DNA of 64,000 nucleotides from Chalara sp. BL73 (lineage: Eukaryota; Ascomycota; Leotiomycetes; Helotiales), in contig CAKJVC010000107.1 of the NCBI GenBank assembly GCA_918026815.1, forward strand, positions 704,057 to 768,056. The letters are read 5' to 3'. Below the pieces are notes generated by a model. It did not search any database. It was given only the letters and a program-made list of their open reading frames with translations, and was not told the DNA's origin. Below, in pieces: positions 23,047 through 35,869 of the stretch. How positions within the stretch are numbered: position 1 is the first letter of the stretch; each line of letters starts with the position of its first letter. A program made the translations under genes and the position numbers.

Positions 23047-25050
23047 CTATTGACCCTCTGAGATCTCTCCCAAATCACAGCCTTGGGCGAAAAATATCCT
23101 GGCTTCTTTGTCGGTATCGTTTTGTATGCTGTAGAAGTTGCCTGGAAAAATTAGAATAATCAGAGAATCAACCGCCTCCAAAACGTACCTCTAGGGACTT
23201 GCCACATCCCGCCTTTCCCAATGCTAAATGCTGTGTCGTTGACTCTGACCTCTACCCTTCCATAGAAAACGAAGAATACCATTTGCATTTTCCTTGTACT
23301 CTTGGGCTTTTTGATACCACCTGGAGGGAGATCTACCATTCCTGCTCCAAAAAATGGCTTGGAAATCGTTTTCGCAAACTTAAAATTGGCACCAGAACCG
23401 ACATCACGAGTAATAATGGCAGCAGCTGAGAGAGCGATCTCCTCTTCTCGTTCTTCATCCTCATCCCCATTTTGATCTTCCGCGTTCCATTCCCGTATAT
23501 CACCCGTTACCCGTCCTGGCTCGACTTCCCAAGGCTCACTCTCGTCTTCTTCTTCCAGTATTGGTTCCGGAACGGAACGCTTTTTACCTTTACTCGGCCT
23601 GTGATAGCCTTTCTTTGGGCGGTCTTCCACTATCTCTTCGGCACGTACAACACCTTTGATCCTAGGCAGCAAAAATTTCCCGTTCGAGCCATCCTCTTCT
23701 TCATCTGCGTCAAATTCAATCCTCTCGTTTTTCCAGTACGCAACTGGCCTGATGGAATTGCGACCAGAACGTGTTGTTTGAAATCCCGTGCCTTGGCTTG
23801 GAGTTTCCCGCCTAAGGATAATCAAGCCCCGATTACTCCTCGGAGGTGGAGGACCCCGATGGACTTCGGGCGATAGTGTCTCTGATACTGGGGCTGTTTT
23901 TTTCTTTTTGGAGACTCCTTTCGGCTTTATAACTTTAGTAGTAGAAGCTGATTTGTCGACTGTACTTGCTTTCCCTTTCGGGTTTGCAGCCGTCGGCTTA
24001 TCAAGAGATCGCCTTCCCTTCTTGACAGCGGGCTCCTCCACTTCTGGTTCTGCGAGGATAGCCTTGCGCTTCCTACCACGCTTTTTGGGTGGTGCAACAT
24101 CTACTTCAGCTTCCTCTTCTTGGTCCTGCTCGGATTCCGGTTCTATTGATTTAGTTTTGCCCCTGGACTTCTTTGAGGACTTCTCTGCTAGAATTATGCC
24201 TGGTTCTAGTTGTCCTTCCGCCTCCTCACTCTCAATCTCCTCGTCCACTTCAACATCGTCTCCCCCATTAACCAATTGAAAATCATCATCCTCATCTCCA
24301 ATAACAGGCTCATCATGTGTTTCTGGAGTTCCCTCAGGCTCTTCTTCTGCTTCTACTTCTTCCTCCTCCTCATCTTGGGGGGAAAATGCTCGAATTATCG
24401 GTGCAAGTCTAAGCTTGCCTGAGGCGGCTTTAGCTGTGGTGCTTGCCTTTTTTAACGGCGAAGCACGCACGGCCGGTGACTCGTGGCTGGTCTCATTCAT
24501 ACTGCTCTCAAAATCCAGTTTCCGGCGAACCGACATCGTTTGTAGAGTCCTAGCTGTTTCGCGAATTGGGGACGAATGCGCAAGTGAAGGATGCCTTCTA
24601 GCTGGAGATTTGAGATGGGTTTTGATCGGCGATTTGGAGCGCGGGGGTCGTCGAATGCTTGCGCGCGCATTTATCACTTCATTAGGTTCTGGAACTGTAC
24701 CTTGGAACAATTATATTAGCATATACCTATCGTTCATACTGGTCATTACCTACTTTCACCGATATCCATGTCATCGCTGGACAGATCAGCATGCCCGTTT
24801 CTGCCATGTCCATTCACACTTTTCGACCTTGCAGGCTTTTCAGGTGAAGAAAATAGTCCATCCAAAGGTTCGAGACCATTTTCGTCTCGTACTCCTGTAT
24901 CTGGAAGCGTCAATCCTGTTTTCCTGCACAATAGTTAGTAGCGCGCATGGAGGGATACCAAATTAGATCAGCTTGCCTTCCTCTAACTCCCAGATCAAAG
25001 ATATACTGGTTTTCGCGCGTTCTCCTTGCTTTGGCACCTTCTGGCGCCAT
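23047..25050 (-). CDS. MIF2: Centromere protein C / Mif2 (616 aa)
   Basis: Four exons in minus-strand order: 25050-24977, 24923-24754, 24700-23189, 23141-23047. The N-terminus, RRTRENQYIFDLGVRGR joined to KTGLTLPDTGVRDENG, is the Mif2/CENP-C N-terminal block. A long acidic and basic linker with an AT-hook-like KKRGRKRK follows. The CENP-C motif is TRSGRNSIRPVAYWKNERIE (about residues 390-410). The C-terminal 100 residues form the cupin dimerisation domain (KPFFGAGMVDLPPGGIKK, VFYGRVEVRVNDTAFSIGKG, NFYSIQNDTDKEARIFFAQG). CENP-C binds CENP-A nucleosomes and recruits the inner kinetochore. Intron 1 (24924-24976, 53 bp) has a GC donor (AG|GCAAGC) because no GT site restores the conserved GRKTGLTLPDTG; introns 2 and 3 are GT-AG. 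ATG 25050 immediately precedes the conserved region. Confidence 0.92.
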
Positions 25051-26213
25051 AGTTCTGGTACGAAGAAGCGGTTTACGCCGGGTTAAGTCAGGCAATGCTG
25101 TTCCCGAAATTTGAATCAGGAGGGTAAGTGCAGAGATAGTTCACAAATCAAAGCCTTGAACTGAAATTGTTGCTCCTGCGATGAATGCGCGCCGGAAATG
25201 TCAAGAATAAAGTACATCAATTCTGGCAAGGACGCGCTTGTCATAGTGCCAAGATACATTCACGCTAGTCGCGTCACCCCATAACAACGACGCCGCGACG
25301 GCCATCTTCCACCATCTCTGTTAGCGATCACCGAATTCAACCATGGCCAGATGTTCAGAATTAATCATTGCAGCTTCTCTAGTAAGTCTCTCCAGAGTAG
25401 AAAGCTCTAGGTCTTTTGTGGTACAAGTGCCACTACATGATAGAGTGATACCTAGACACACTGCATGTACTTGAAAGCTCATATAGGTAGTTTATGTGTC
25501 CTTGCTAAAGTCTTGAAACCCTCTGAGCCGTCTCGTAGATTCTTTGACTTGTTATCAAGCCCAAAAAGCCGAATCCTGCAAGGCCATATTCGGCAATTCC
25601 CCATCTTCATCAGTATGTTGCATTTTGCACAAGTCTTAAGATTTTGCTCGTCTCTAGTGCCTTGGGCTGGCCGCATTCTGGCTACAGGTATGACAGCCTT
25701 CTGTCATGTCACAAGCTATGGGTTTTTTCCCTGTCCTGTTTGTTAAACATTTGTGTCATCAGCTCTTCCAAAGTTGTATTAGTTCATGATCAAGCTCCGC
25801 GCCTCTGTGTAAAGCGGCCATTTATTATTGGCTGCTTTGCAAGGAAGGATATATATATGCCTTTCCTGGTTAATGCGTCAGTATCACCCAGACGATTGTT
25901 TGGGCAACCTGTTTGAAGTTATTCTCAAGTTCCGCAAAAGCAGGAGTTATATGATAGTACCCTGTTCCTGAAACTAAAAAGTTCCAAGTCAGCTAGAAAT
26001 GCGCCACATTATCTTCAACTCTATGATCTATAGCTCTTAGTCATATAATCTGGAAGTATCAAGAATGGGCTGTTTCGTGACGAGTCATGTGTAATGCCAA
26101 GCTTCGGGCTGCAGCTTCCCACTCTCTTAATGATCATTTATATTGAAAGCTCAACCACCGCTGTCCAAAATTTTTACTACTCTCCGTATTTGTGAATTGA
26201 AATATACTCCAAA
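25051..26213. other. Divergent intergenic region
   Basis: Lies between the 5' ends of the CENP-C gene (minus) and the ACC-deaminase-like gene (plus), so both promoters should be here. Open frames such as 25465-25746 carry no recognisable motif. Confidence 0.5.
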
Positions 26214-27374
26214 ATGGTCGTCTTTCAGCTCCCCGAGCCCTTCGCATCTATCCCACGATCCAACCTTCTCTTTGGGCCATCACCGATCCAGAAACTAGAT
26301 AGATTCAGCTCCGACTTGAGCACTTCCACTCGCAAGCTTCAGTTCTATGCAAAGCGTGATGACTGCAATTCAGGGCTCGCCTACGGTGGGAACAAGACTC
26401 GCAAGCTCGAATACTTGCTTGCGGATGCCCTCGCCCAAAAAGCAGATACCCTCGTCTCAGTCGGTGGAATACAGTCCAATCACACGCGACAGGTTGCTGC
26501 GGTTGCCGCCAAGAATGGATTGAAATGCACGTTATTGCAGCTGCATTGGGTTCCAGGCGACGAGGGGACTTTCTATGATAAGGTTGGGAACATCCAGCTT
26601 TCAAGAATGATGGGCGCCGAGATTATTACTGGGAAGCCGCTCGGGGAGAAGGAGATTAAAGTTGATGGGACGAGTGAGAATGCCTTTGTGCACAATGATG
26701 CTGCAGACCAATTATCAAGCATCTGTCAGGACCTGGAGAAGAAGGGTCAAAAGCCGTATCTTATTCCTGCTGGAGCGTATGTCTTTCTCTCTCTTAGCAC
26801 ATCATGAAATGATCGTTTGACTGATAGACATAGCTCGGACCATCCCCTAGGTGGCTTAGGCTTCGCACGCTGGGCCTTTGAAGTAGCAGCTCAAGAAAAT
26901 GAGCAAGGTATCTTCTTTGATACTGTAATCGTCTGCGCCGTGACCGGCTCGACCATGGCTGGAATAGTAGCAGGCTTTAAGCTCCTTGAAACCCTCCCTG
27001 ACCAGCCAAAACGCAGAGTTATCGGAATAGATGCCTCCGCACGACCAGAGGAGACGCATGCTACCGTCCTAGAGCTGACCCGCCGTACGGCTGAGAAGAT
27101 TGGTCTCAGACGCGATGCGATTAGCTCGGAGGATGTGGTTCTAGACGGAAGGTATCATGCAGGCTGTTATGGAATTCCTGATCAACAGACTCTTGATGCT
27201 ATGAAGTATGGTGCCTCGATGGAAGGTTTCATTACGGACCCAGTGTATGAAGGCAAGAGTTTGGCGGGGATGATTGATATGGCCAGAAAAGGGGAATTTG
27301 CGGATGGGTCAAAGATCCTATATGCGCATCTTGGCGGCCAGCTTGCATTGAACTCATATGCTGATATTATGTAA
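26214..27374 (+). CDS. 1-aminocyclopropane-1-carboxylate deaminase-like PLP enzyme (367 aa)
   Basis: Two exons, 26214-26776 and 26834-27374, with a 57-bp intron; the join gives [19 protein letters not shown]. Fold type II PLP enzyme: Lys61 in YGGNKTRK is the PLP lysine, and Ser88 in [10 protein letters not shown] matches the ACC-deaminase serine. Tyr300 in CYGIPDQQT and Tyr326-Glu327 in DPVYEGKS match the tyrosines used by ACC deaminase rather than D-cysteine desulfhydrase. [15 protein letters not shown] and [14 protein letters not shown] complete the signature. Expected reaction: ACC plus water gives 2-oxobutyrate and ammonia, lowering the plant ethylene precursor. A family segment usually read as NYSDAVYDRVGN is [14 protein letters not shown] here, so substrate is not certain. 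No targeting signal. Confidence 0.87.
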
Positions 27375-28164
27375 AAAATATCTGAACTAAGACTATGGAT
27401 TGCACACCTTGAGCATATAGAAGTCGTCACTCTGTTCTGTAGAACTGTACTATCTTCAGCACCATTGCCTGCCTGTCATGAAACTTCGATTCAGGTCCGT
27501 TGTAATACTGTGACTCCATGAACCTGTCATCTCGATTTATAAATCTCCTGCAATTGCCCAAAAAAAGTATCTTTTATCGATGATATTGCTTTATTCCTTA
27601 GCCTTATCAATTCCTCAAACTGCGTCCCCAAGCATACTACAATTGCAGCGTTGTAGGCTTTCGCATTAGTGCTATGTATGAAATCGTCGGCGCCTTAAAA
27701 TATCAGCCTAAGGTCTATCACCAATCGAAGCAATACGCACATCTGCACCAACATTTCTTATCCAAAACCGAAAGAATCCTGAAAATAGGCTCGTCTCGCG
27801 TTACAAAGAGGAATTCACTGGCGAAAGATATGAGCCTTTCTTTGTCCACTCTACACAGATACTGCAAATCATTGTCTCTAATATTACAGTACAATGCAAG
27901 CCTTATGCTAAATGTATTCATTTTTAGATCAGGAACTTCTGGCAGGGTAAATCTGACCATTATCATGCCAACAATTAATTCTATGGCGTCCCCCCTAAAT
28001 GGCCAGATAGCCACTCTCTTCCAAGCAAGGGGATATTATTTCTGGCTTTGCAATTATTGGATTCAAAAAACTATACTTATTCATATGAGAGTAAATTAAA
28101 TGTCACGAACTACACAAACATGGCGGAAAATACCAGAATCTTTGACTCTTTGTGGACAACTCTC
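27375..28164. other. Convergent intergenic region
   Basis: Between two 3' ends. A 141-codon plus frame (27674-28099) and a 98-codon minus frame (27718-28014) overlap. Neither has family resemblance or splice-linked exons, so no gene is called. Confidence 0.45.
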
Positions 28165-29155
28165 TCAGTCTCTGTAGCCTTCTATCTCCTTTTTCATAGC
28201 ATTACTCACAATCTCACCGCATAGCTTTGCCATCGGATTCGTGACGGGAACCATTTTTTCTGCAAGCTCATTCCCATACCATGCTCCCAGCGAAAAATTA
28301 CGATGTGCTTGATCTTCAAATTCGCTGCTACCTCTTAGTTCCAGTTCTCGTCCATCTTTCGACTTCTCCAGAACTTTGATACGTAGTTTGTTGTTTGGTC
28401 TATTGAGGAGTTTTGATGTTGTGTTATAGATGGTCGCTTTTTGAGTGTGGAGGTTGGCTAGTGCTTGTGCACTGCGTGTTGAGATGGGTATCTCTAAAGA
28501 TCTAAATCAACATTTTCACATGGCAATTGTAAAAACCTCTAGTGGTGCAAAGAAAACGTAATTCCAATACGCGGCTGAGTAAGCAACTCTTACCTGGGGA
28601 CACTGAGAGAAGGTTGATCGCCGTTGTCAGATCTTGGAGGGCAAGTGTAGCTGCATCTTCCAGCCGCCCATCTTGCAAGCCACTATTGTCTGAGGAATTT
28701 ATTTGCTTAGATTCTTGCGATGATTTGACAAGCAGACCATCGCCATATATAGTTCTAATTGCCTGTACACGGTTGTTCCTCGCGCTCGAGTAATTTGGGT
28801 GCCTGTCAACCAAAACTTCCAGGTCATCTAACAAATCTAATAGATCTTGAGTCGACTATCAATACATCAGTCTAGGCAATTTCAGACATGAGGAGATATC
28901 GTGTTTAGAAAGTACAAGAAATAAACGGAGCCGGAAATAACCTACCGGCTCTAGTGGGAATCCAAAAGAATCTTTCTTCATAAGCTTCTTTAGAGCATTG
29001 ACTTCGAGCTCTTTTGCGTCTCGATACTCGTCCTCAGAAAGATTTGGATCCGGAGGCAAGGAGCTGTCCGCCTTCACATAACTTGGAGCGACATTCGCCT
29101 CTGGGTCTTTGATCTTTGCGAGTATGGAAACATCGTGCCGTGTAAGGGTAGCCAT
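28165..29155 (-). CDS. TTC36-like tetratricopeptide repeat protein (266 aa)
   Basis: Three exons in minus-strand order: 29155-28946, 28855-28594, 28493-28165, with introns of 90 and 100 bp. Exon 1 starts MATLTRHDVSILAKIKDPEA, the conserved start of fungal TTC36-like proteins. Exon 2 holds the TPR helices (LDLLDDLEVLVDRHPNYSSA, ARNNRVQAIRTIYGD, DLTTAINLL). Exon 3 holds TRSAQALANLHTQKATIYN and the tail NFSLGAWYGNELAEKMVPVT followed by NPMAKLCGEIVSNAMKKEI. Mammalian TTC36 is a small TPR protein that stabilises 4-hydroxyphenylpyruvate dioxygenase. Here the gene is head-to-head with that enzyme's gene (29953), with 797 bp between the start codons, which suggests a shared promoter and a conserved partnership. 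The direct role in fungi is inferred. Confidence 0.85.
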
Positions 29156-31215
<2,060 letters not shown>

Positions 31216-31471
31216 TGAAGATATGAGAAGTGTTTCTTGCTGGGCAAGGTCTGTGCACGGAAGGAATAGTATATAGTCTGTTTGCAAGTTAAATAGTGAA
31301 GGAGCGTAAATACAGTTAGCGAATTGAAAAATTCTATCCAGTATACGTTCCGCTTTGGCCCGCGGACAAAACAGCACTTGATAAGGATTATAAAAAAGTA
31401 GATACTTGGGAAACTTTGATAGTAACAAGTCGCTACCGCCGCATCCCCTTGCCCCTTCTCCCACTTCCCCC

Positions 31472-31998
31472 TCACCGCCTCTCCCTCGTCCCCAACCCCA
31501 CACCCACCAAAAACGCGCTCCTAACCACAATCACCCACGACGTCAACCCGAAAGTCCCCCAATCTTCCAGCCTCCAAGCCCTCAAATCGCCGCGCCCCTG
31601 CGCCCGGACCCCGGTGATCAAGCTCCACATCAGCAGAAAATCCACCAGCAAAACAGCCGACTGCACAGCGCGCCAGGTGCCCAGATTGCCTGCGTAGCGG
31701 AGCGAGAAGAAGATGATGCCCATGAAGAGGTAGAACGCGGCGAACTGGTGGAGGAGGAAGTTGAGGCTTGGGTCCCAGGATTTCACAGAGGACGGGCTGA
31801 GCGCGTTTAGGAGGGTGGAGGGGGAGTAGATGGCCGTGGCTACCTGTCTGTCGTTAGATATATGCAAAATTTTTATTTAAAAACTGGGAGATGGGAATGG
31901 GGGGGGGGGGAAGGATATACGGTGCTGAAGCAGACGATAGGATCGAACCACGTGAACATGAACCTGTAGAATTTCGGGATCTTCGTGGGTCGCTCCAT
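31472..31998 (-). CDS. Small integral membrane protein, DUF7704-like (149 aa)
   Basis: Two exons in minus-strand order: 31998-31921 and 31843-31472, split by a 77-bp intron. Exon 1 is MERPTKIPKFYRFMFTWFDP then IVCFST, and exon 2 continues VATAIYSPSTLLNALSP. Four hydrophobic stretches are visible: around FTWFDPIVCFST, LLHQFAAFYLFMGIIFFSL, AVLLVDFLLMWSLITGV and TSWVIVVRSAFLVGVGLG. The layout, with a FDP motif in the first segment, resembles uncharacterised fungal four-helix proteins grouped as DUF7704; the name is tentative. Function unknown. It converges on the HPPD gene, 256 bp stop to stop. The intron carries a run of 12 G on the plus strand. Confidence 0.65.
31899..31910. repeat. G12 homopolymer inside an intron
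   Basis: Twelve consecutive G on the plus strand (C12 on the coding strand), just after the intron donor of the small membrane protein gene. Length-unstable and error-prone in sequencing. Confidence 0.9.
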
Positions 31999-32662
31999 TG
32001 TTTCCGTATCCTACGATGCTTTGGTTCTATGTAGGCGGGAAAAGCTCCTTAAAGTTGCGGGATGGCAAGGTGTGAAGGGTAGATGCTGTAAGGGGAAAGT
32101 TGAGCGAGACTTAAATACTGTTGTAGAATAAATGCTGACAGGCCAAGACTCGTCAAAAGAGTTTCGTATCCTCGTTCCAGTGAAATGCATCTAGGACATT
32201 AAATACCACGTTTACTGGGGCTAATTTATGCGAGCTATCCCAGGGTCTCATATCGAATATGGGGAGATTGCTTAAAAAGATCTATAAATATATCTGTGAA
32301 TGGAGTCACAAAACATGTTGAGGTTATATAAGTCGTAAATCTTTTTCACTTAGAGCTGCTGTTCCTAAGCCGGAAAGTAATGCAGATGCAACGTATTCCC
32401 TTTCAAGGAAATCGGGCTTTTGTACACAATATTAGGAGTTGATTTTTGTGGGGGATCTGCTGTAGTGCCTCATCCCACATACATCGTAAGATATCCCTCC
32501 CGACCTATTTTCCCGCCTCGCCATAACAAATGAGATTTGTGGTAGCACACGTGTGAGGAAAGACAGCCTTGCTCCCCTTATGCATTTCCTGTCTTATTCT
32601 TCCAAGATCCAACCTCGACTCATCTTACACATCTTACCCATTCCCACATCAAGAGAGGACAA
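31999..32662. other. Intergenic, no gene seen
   Basis: Holds the promoter side of the small membrane protein gene and the 3' side of pmt2. No open frame of note. Confidence 0.5.
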
Positions 32663-35146
32663 CTAAGCATCGGTGACTCTCCAGTTGCTAAACCACTTCA
32701 TGTAGCTATATTGTCTATTGGGACCCACCATTCCCCATGAAATAGGCATGAAGAAGATGTACAAGCCAATGGTGGTGGCATACAACAGGGCATAGATACC
32801 GTATTGAACCGCCTTCTTCTGGTTTCTCAGGATCCAGTCGGTGATAAATCCGAAATTGAGAATGGCAAAATAGAGAGCGGGATAGTAGTGATGGACGTAC
32901 GTGACACGAGCCATGGCAACGAAAGGGATGTAGTGAAGGAACCATCCAATGACGGGGTAGATACCTGCGTACTCGATGTGATCGATGTCAACTTGCTTAA
33001 GCTCGTCGTAGCCACGCTGCCAGCGGATGAGATACCACGCGACTAGAATAGCGATAACACCTAGTGATGCGGTAGATCCCCAGTAGACGAGAGGATTGCC
33101 AAGAAGGAAATACTTGACAATGGAATCATCCCAACCGCACATTCGGAGACCAACATGGAGGATTGGCCATTGCCACCATTGAGATGCAAGGTCGTCTTGC
33201 TTGTCTGGGTCGGGGACGAGAGCGTTGTTTGAGGTCATCATGGCAACATTGAGATGAATAAAATCTTGGAAAAACGGAGACTTATATGCCCCGGCATCGG
33301 CTGCAGGCACTGTAATATGTTAGCATCTACACTCCGGCAAATAGGATAAATATTTTACTTACACTTATCATTCCAGTGAGCCTCCACATTCCAGTGTGTG
33401 TAGACATCCTTGGGGTTATTTGTTGGATCGCAGGTAACTTCAATTTGCTTGAAACCCCATTGTGGCAAGTTGACATTACCAGCGCGTAGGTAACAGCCCA
33501 AAATCGTATGTTTGAGTCGGAAGGCAGTAGTCAAAGTTCTAACCTTTTTCTTGTCGCCGGATGCAACTTGTTTCACAATCTCAACAGTCCAGTGATCCTT
33601 CTCGTCACCAACGGTGGTGTTTCCATAACAGGAAACTTCTTTCTGGGACTTGGTGATTGGAGCTGCAACTTCGTGAGAGTGAAGATTGCGTCCAGTTTGG
33701 GAGTGGATTAAACGAAGAACGTCACCATCTTCGACGAATTTGAGTGGAGCTTCAGCATTATACTCGGGTTGCTGACGATTAGGGTAGAACCACCACTCAT
33801 TGTTGGCATCCTTGTGGTGATAGCAAGTAATTTGTTGTTGGGTAGAGCCTTCAGGATAGGTCTGGACGTGGGAGTGCAGAAGACCTCCGCCATAACCCAT
33901 GTTCTTGAGTGTAGCTCTGGAGCCATACGCAATTTCAAGAGGGCTATCTTTTCCGACTTCGGTGCCTCTAAGATTGGCCTGGAACAAAGAGCTCATCTGC
34001 GCGTCTCCGGGGCCGCTATTCTCAAGAATGGCGAAGTGAATGGCGAAAGATAGCATATATATTACAAGAGGAATAACGATCAAACCAACCACTCTGGCAG
34101 CGAGATGGCCTGCAAGTTCGACCTAATCACTGTCAGTAAATATAAATGAGATGTGCAGATGCGTAAATATCCTTACCTTGGGCATCTTGTAGTCACCAAA
34201 CTTTCTCCAGAGATCCTCAATGGTATACAATCCTACGAGAGCTGTAACGAAGAATCCCACCCACTTGACGCTGGTAACACATCCAATGCTAACACCGGTC
34301 AACGCAAGCCAGGCAAACCACTCCGGGCTAAAGCTCTGGTTTTGCAGTCTGTGGAATCTTGCCCAGCAGAGCACGGTGGTAAAGGTAAAGCATAGAAGCA
34401 TAGAATCTAGGAGGATAAATCTGCTGATAGTGGTGTATGAATTCTCGCAGAGTACCATCAAGGTAACGAACCAGACTGCCGGTCTCTTGAAGTTCATCTC
34501 GCGAGCTGTATAGTATGCCATGGGAATGCAAACAGCGCCGAAGAACGCGTTGAATGCTCGCATGACTGTGTAATTAAGCTCCTCGGGGTATTTCTCTCCT
34601 GATTTGAACTCGAAAGAGCCATTATATCCTGCAAGCCATCCAGATAATCCAACAAGCATTTTTCCAAGAGGAGGGTGGACATCGAAGTAGAATTCACGTT
34701 TGAGGTAGTGAGAGCCGAACTTGCCAAAGCTATAGGTTGGATATTAGAAGCGATTCTTACACATTTTGAAACAGTTCTTACTGTGCTTCATCCCAAGTAA
34801 CGATTGGCGATAACCCAATTTTATATAGTCGTGTAAAAAAGGCTAACAGCGTGAAGATGAAAGGTGCAATGAGGAATTCCCACTCGTCAAGGAATTGGAT
34901 GAAAGATTGTTCCTTCTAAAGTTGCATTGTTAGCCAGTCCTCTCCAGTGCTTGTGTGTTGGCGTGATTAATTGCGATGTAAAATTTCTGTCATGTTCTGC
35001 CATACCTTCCTCACTTGCGTCTTCTTCTCATCTAGCTCGACCTTGTCTACAACGCCACCATTTGGTGCTGTGGAAACTACATTTCGTCTTCTAATTGCCT
35101 GATCATAATCTGCTCCAGAGGCGACGGCTCCCTGTGTCGAAGCCAT
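32663..35146 (-). CDS. pmt2: Protein O-mannosyltransferase, Pmt2 subfamily (744 aa)
   Basis: Five exons in minus-strand order: 35146-35006, 34915-34782, 34729-34177, 34122-33363, 33309-32663. All splice joins restore conserved sequence, for example TWDEA|HFGKFGSHYL. The enzyme sits in the ER membrane and transfers mannose from dolichyl-phosphate mannose to Ser/Thr of secretory and wall proteins, usually as a Pmt1-Pmt2 heterodimer. The essential DE pair is Asp89-Glu90 in luminal loop 1. HPPLGKMLVGL follows, then the MIR region (LLHSHVQTYPEGSTQQQITC, LHSHEVAAP, GCYLRAGNVNLPQWGF) and C-terminal membrane helices with YIPFVAMARVTYVHHYYPAL. The N-terminus (QAIRRRNVV) and MIR sequence place it with Pmt2 rather than Pmt1 or Pmt4. 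Length fits the subfamily. Confidence 0.95.
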
Positions 35147-35869
35147 GTTGATCGTGTCCACAACACTTGCTCAACGTAGGAGTTCCCCAATAAAGCTTGC
35201 GCCGTTCGAGAAAGTTGATGGGCCGAGTGGGAAGAGGTGAATTCGAGACCCTGGCCAAAATGAATGTGAGAAGAGAATGGTCGTCAAGTATTAAAAAGAT
35301 CTAATTGTCAAGATCAAACATATCTGCAGATCACGTTAGAGCTTCAAGAGGCGGGATCGATAAAGAAATCCCTTTGATCGATTCTCTTGTCAAGGCACAA
35401 AAATTGTTGGACGCTCGTGGAGTTAAAAGGGGCGGCTATTTTAAGGGCGGCCCGCCAGTCGAGCCCAGGCATTGATGACACTGCACCTCAGAGGACACCT
35501 CTCCTGGACATGAGGCTGAAAAGCCTTGTGGGTCACCACAATCTCTCATGGCAAAAGGATCGCCATAAGATCCCCTGCTGTGGGAAGTATAAAAACATCG
35601 AATAGTAATTCAAGGACATATTTCTACTGATATCGATTATATGGGCTTGGCTAAAATCTGGTTGAGAGCTGAAGGGTTATGCCCACACAGAACCCTAATA
35701 GCAAATATACGAGTTCATTCGCTCGTATTCGTATGTACGAACTACCCATATCCTGTAGCACAATCTACCTGTGCTTTGAAGCTGTATGATATTACATCAG
35801 AGGCCGTTGACCTTTCCAATACGCCATTTTCTATCCCCGATTGTCTAAAGCAACCAACATCTTTACACT
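35147..35869. other. Intergenic, no gene seen
   Basis: Upstream of pmt2 and downstream of the sugar transporter gene. The small frames at 35387-35605 and 35641-35931 have no support. Confidence 0.5.

Noticed and set aside
27674..28099. 141-codon plus-strand open frame between two gene 3' ends
   Set aside because: No motif, an equally long frame overlaps on the other strand, and composition looks random.
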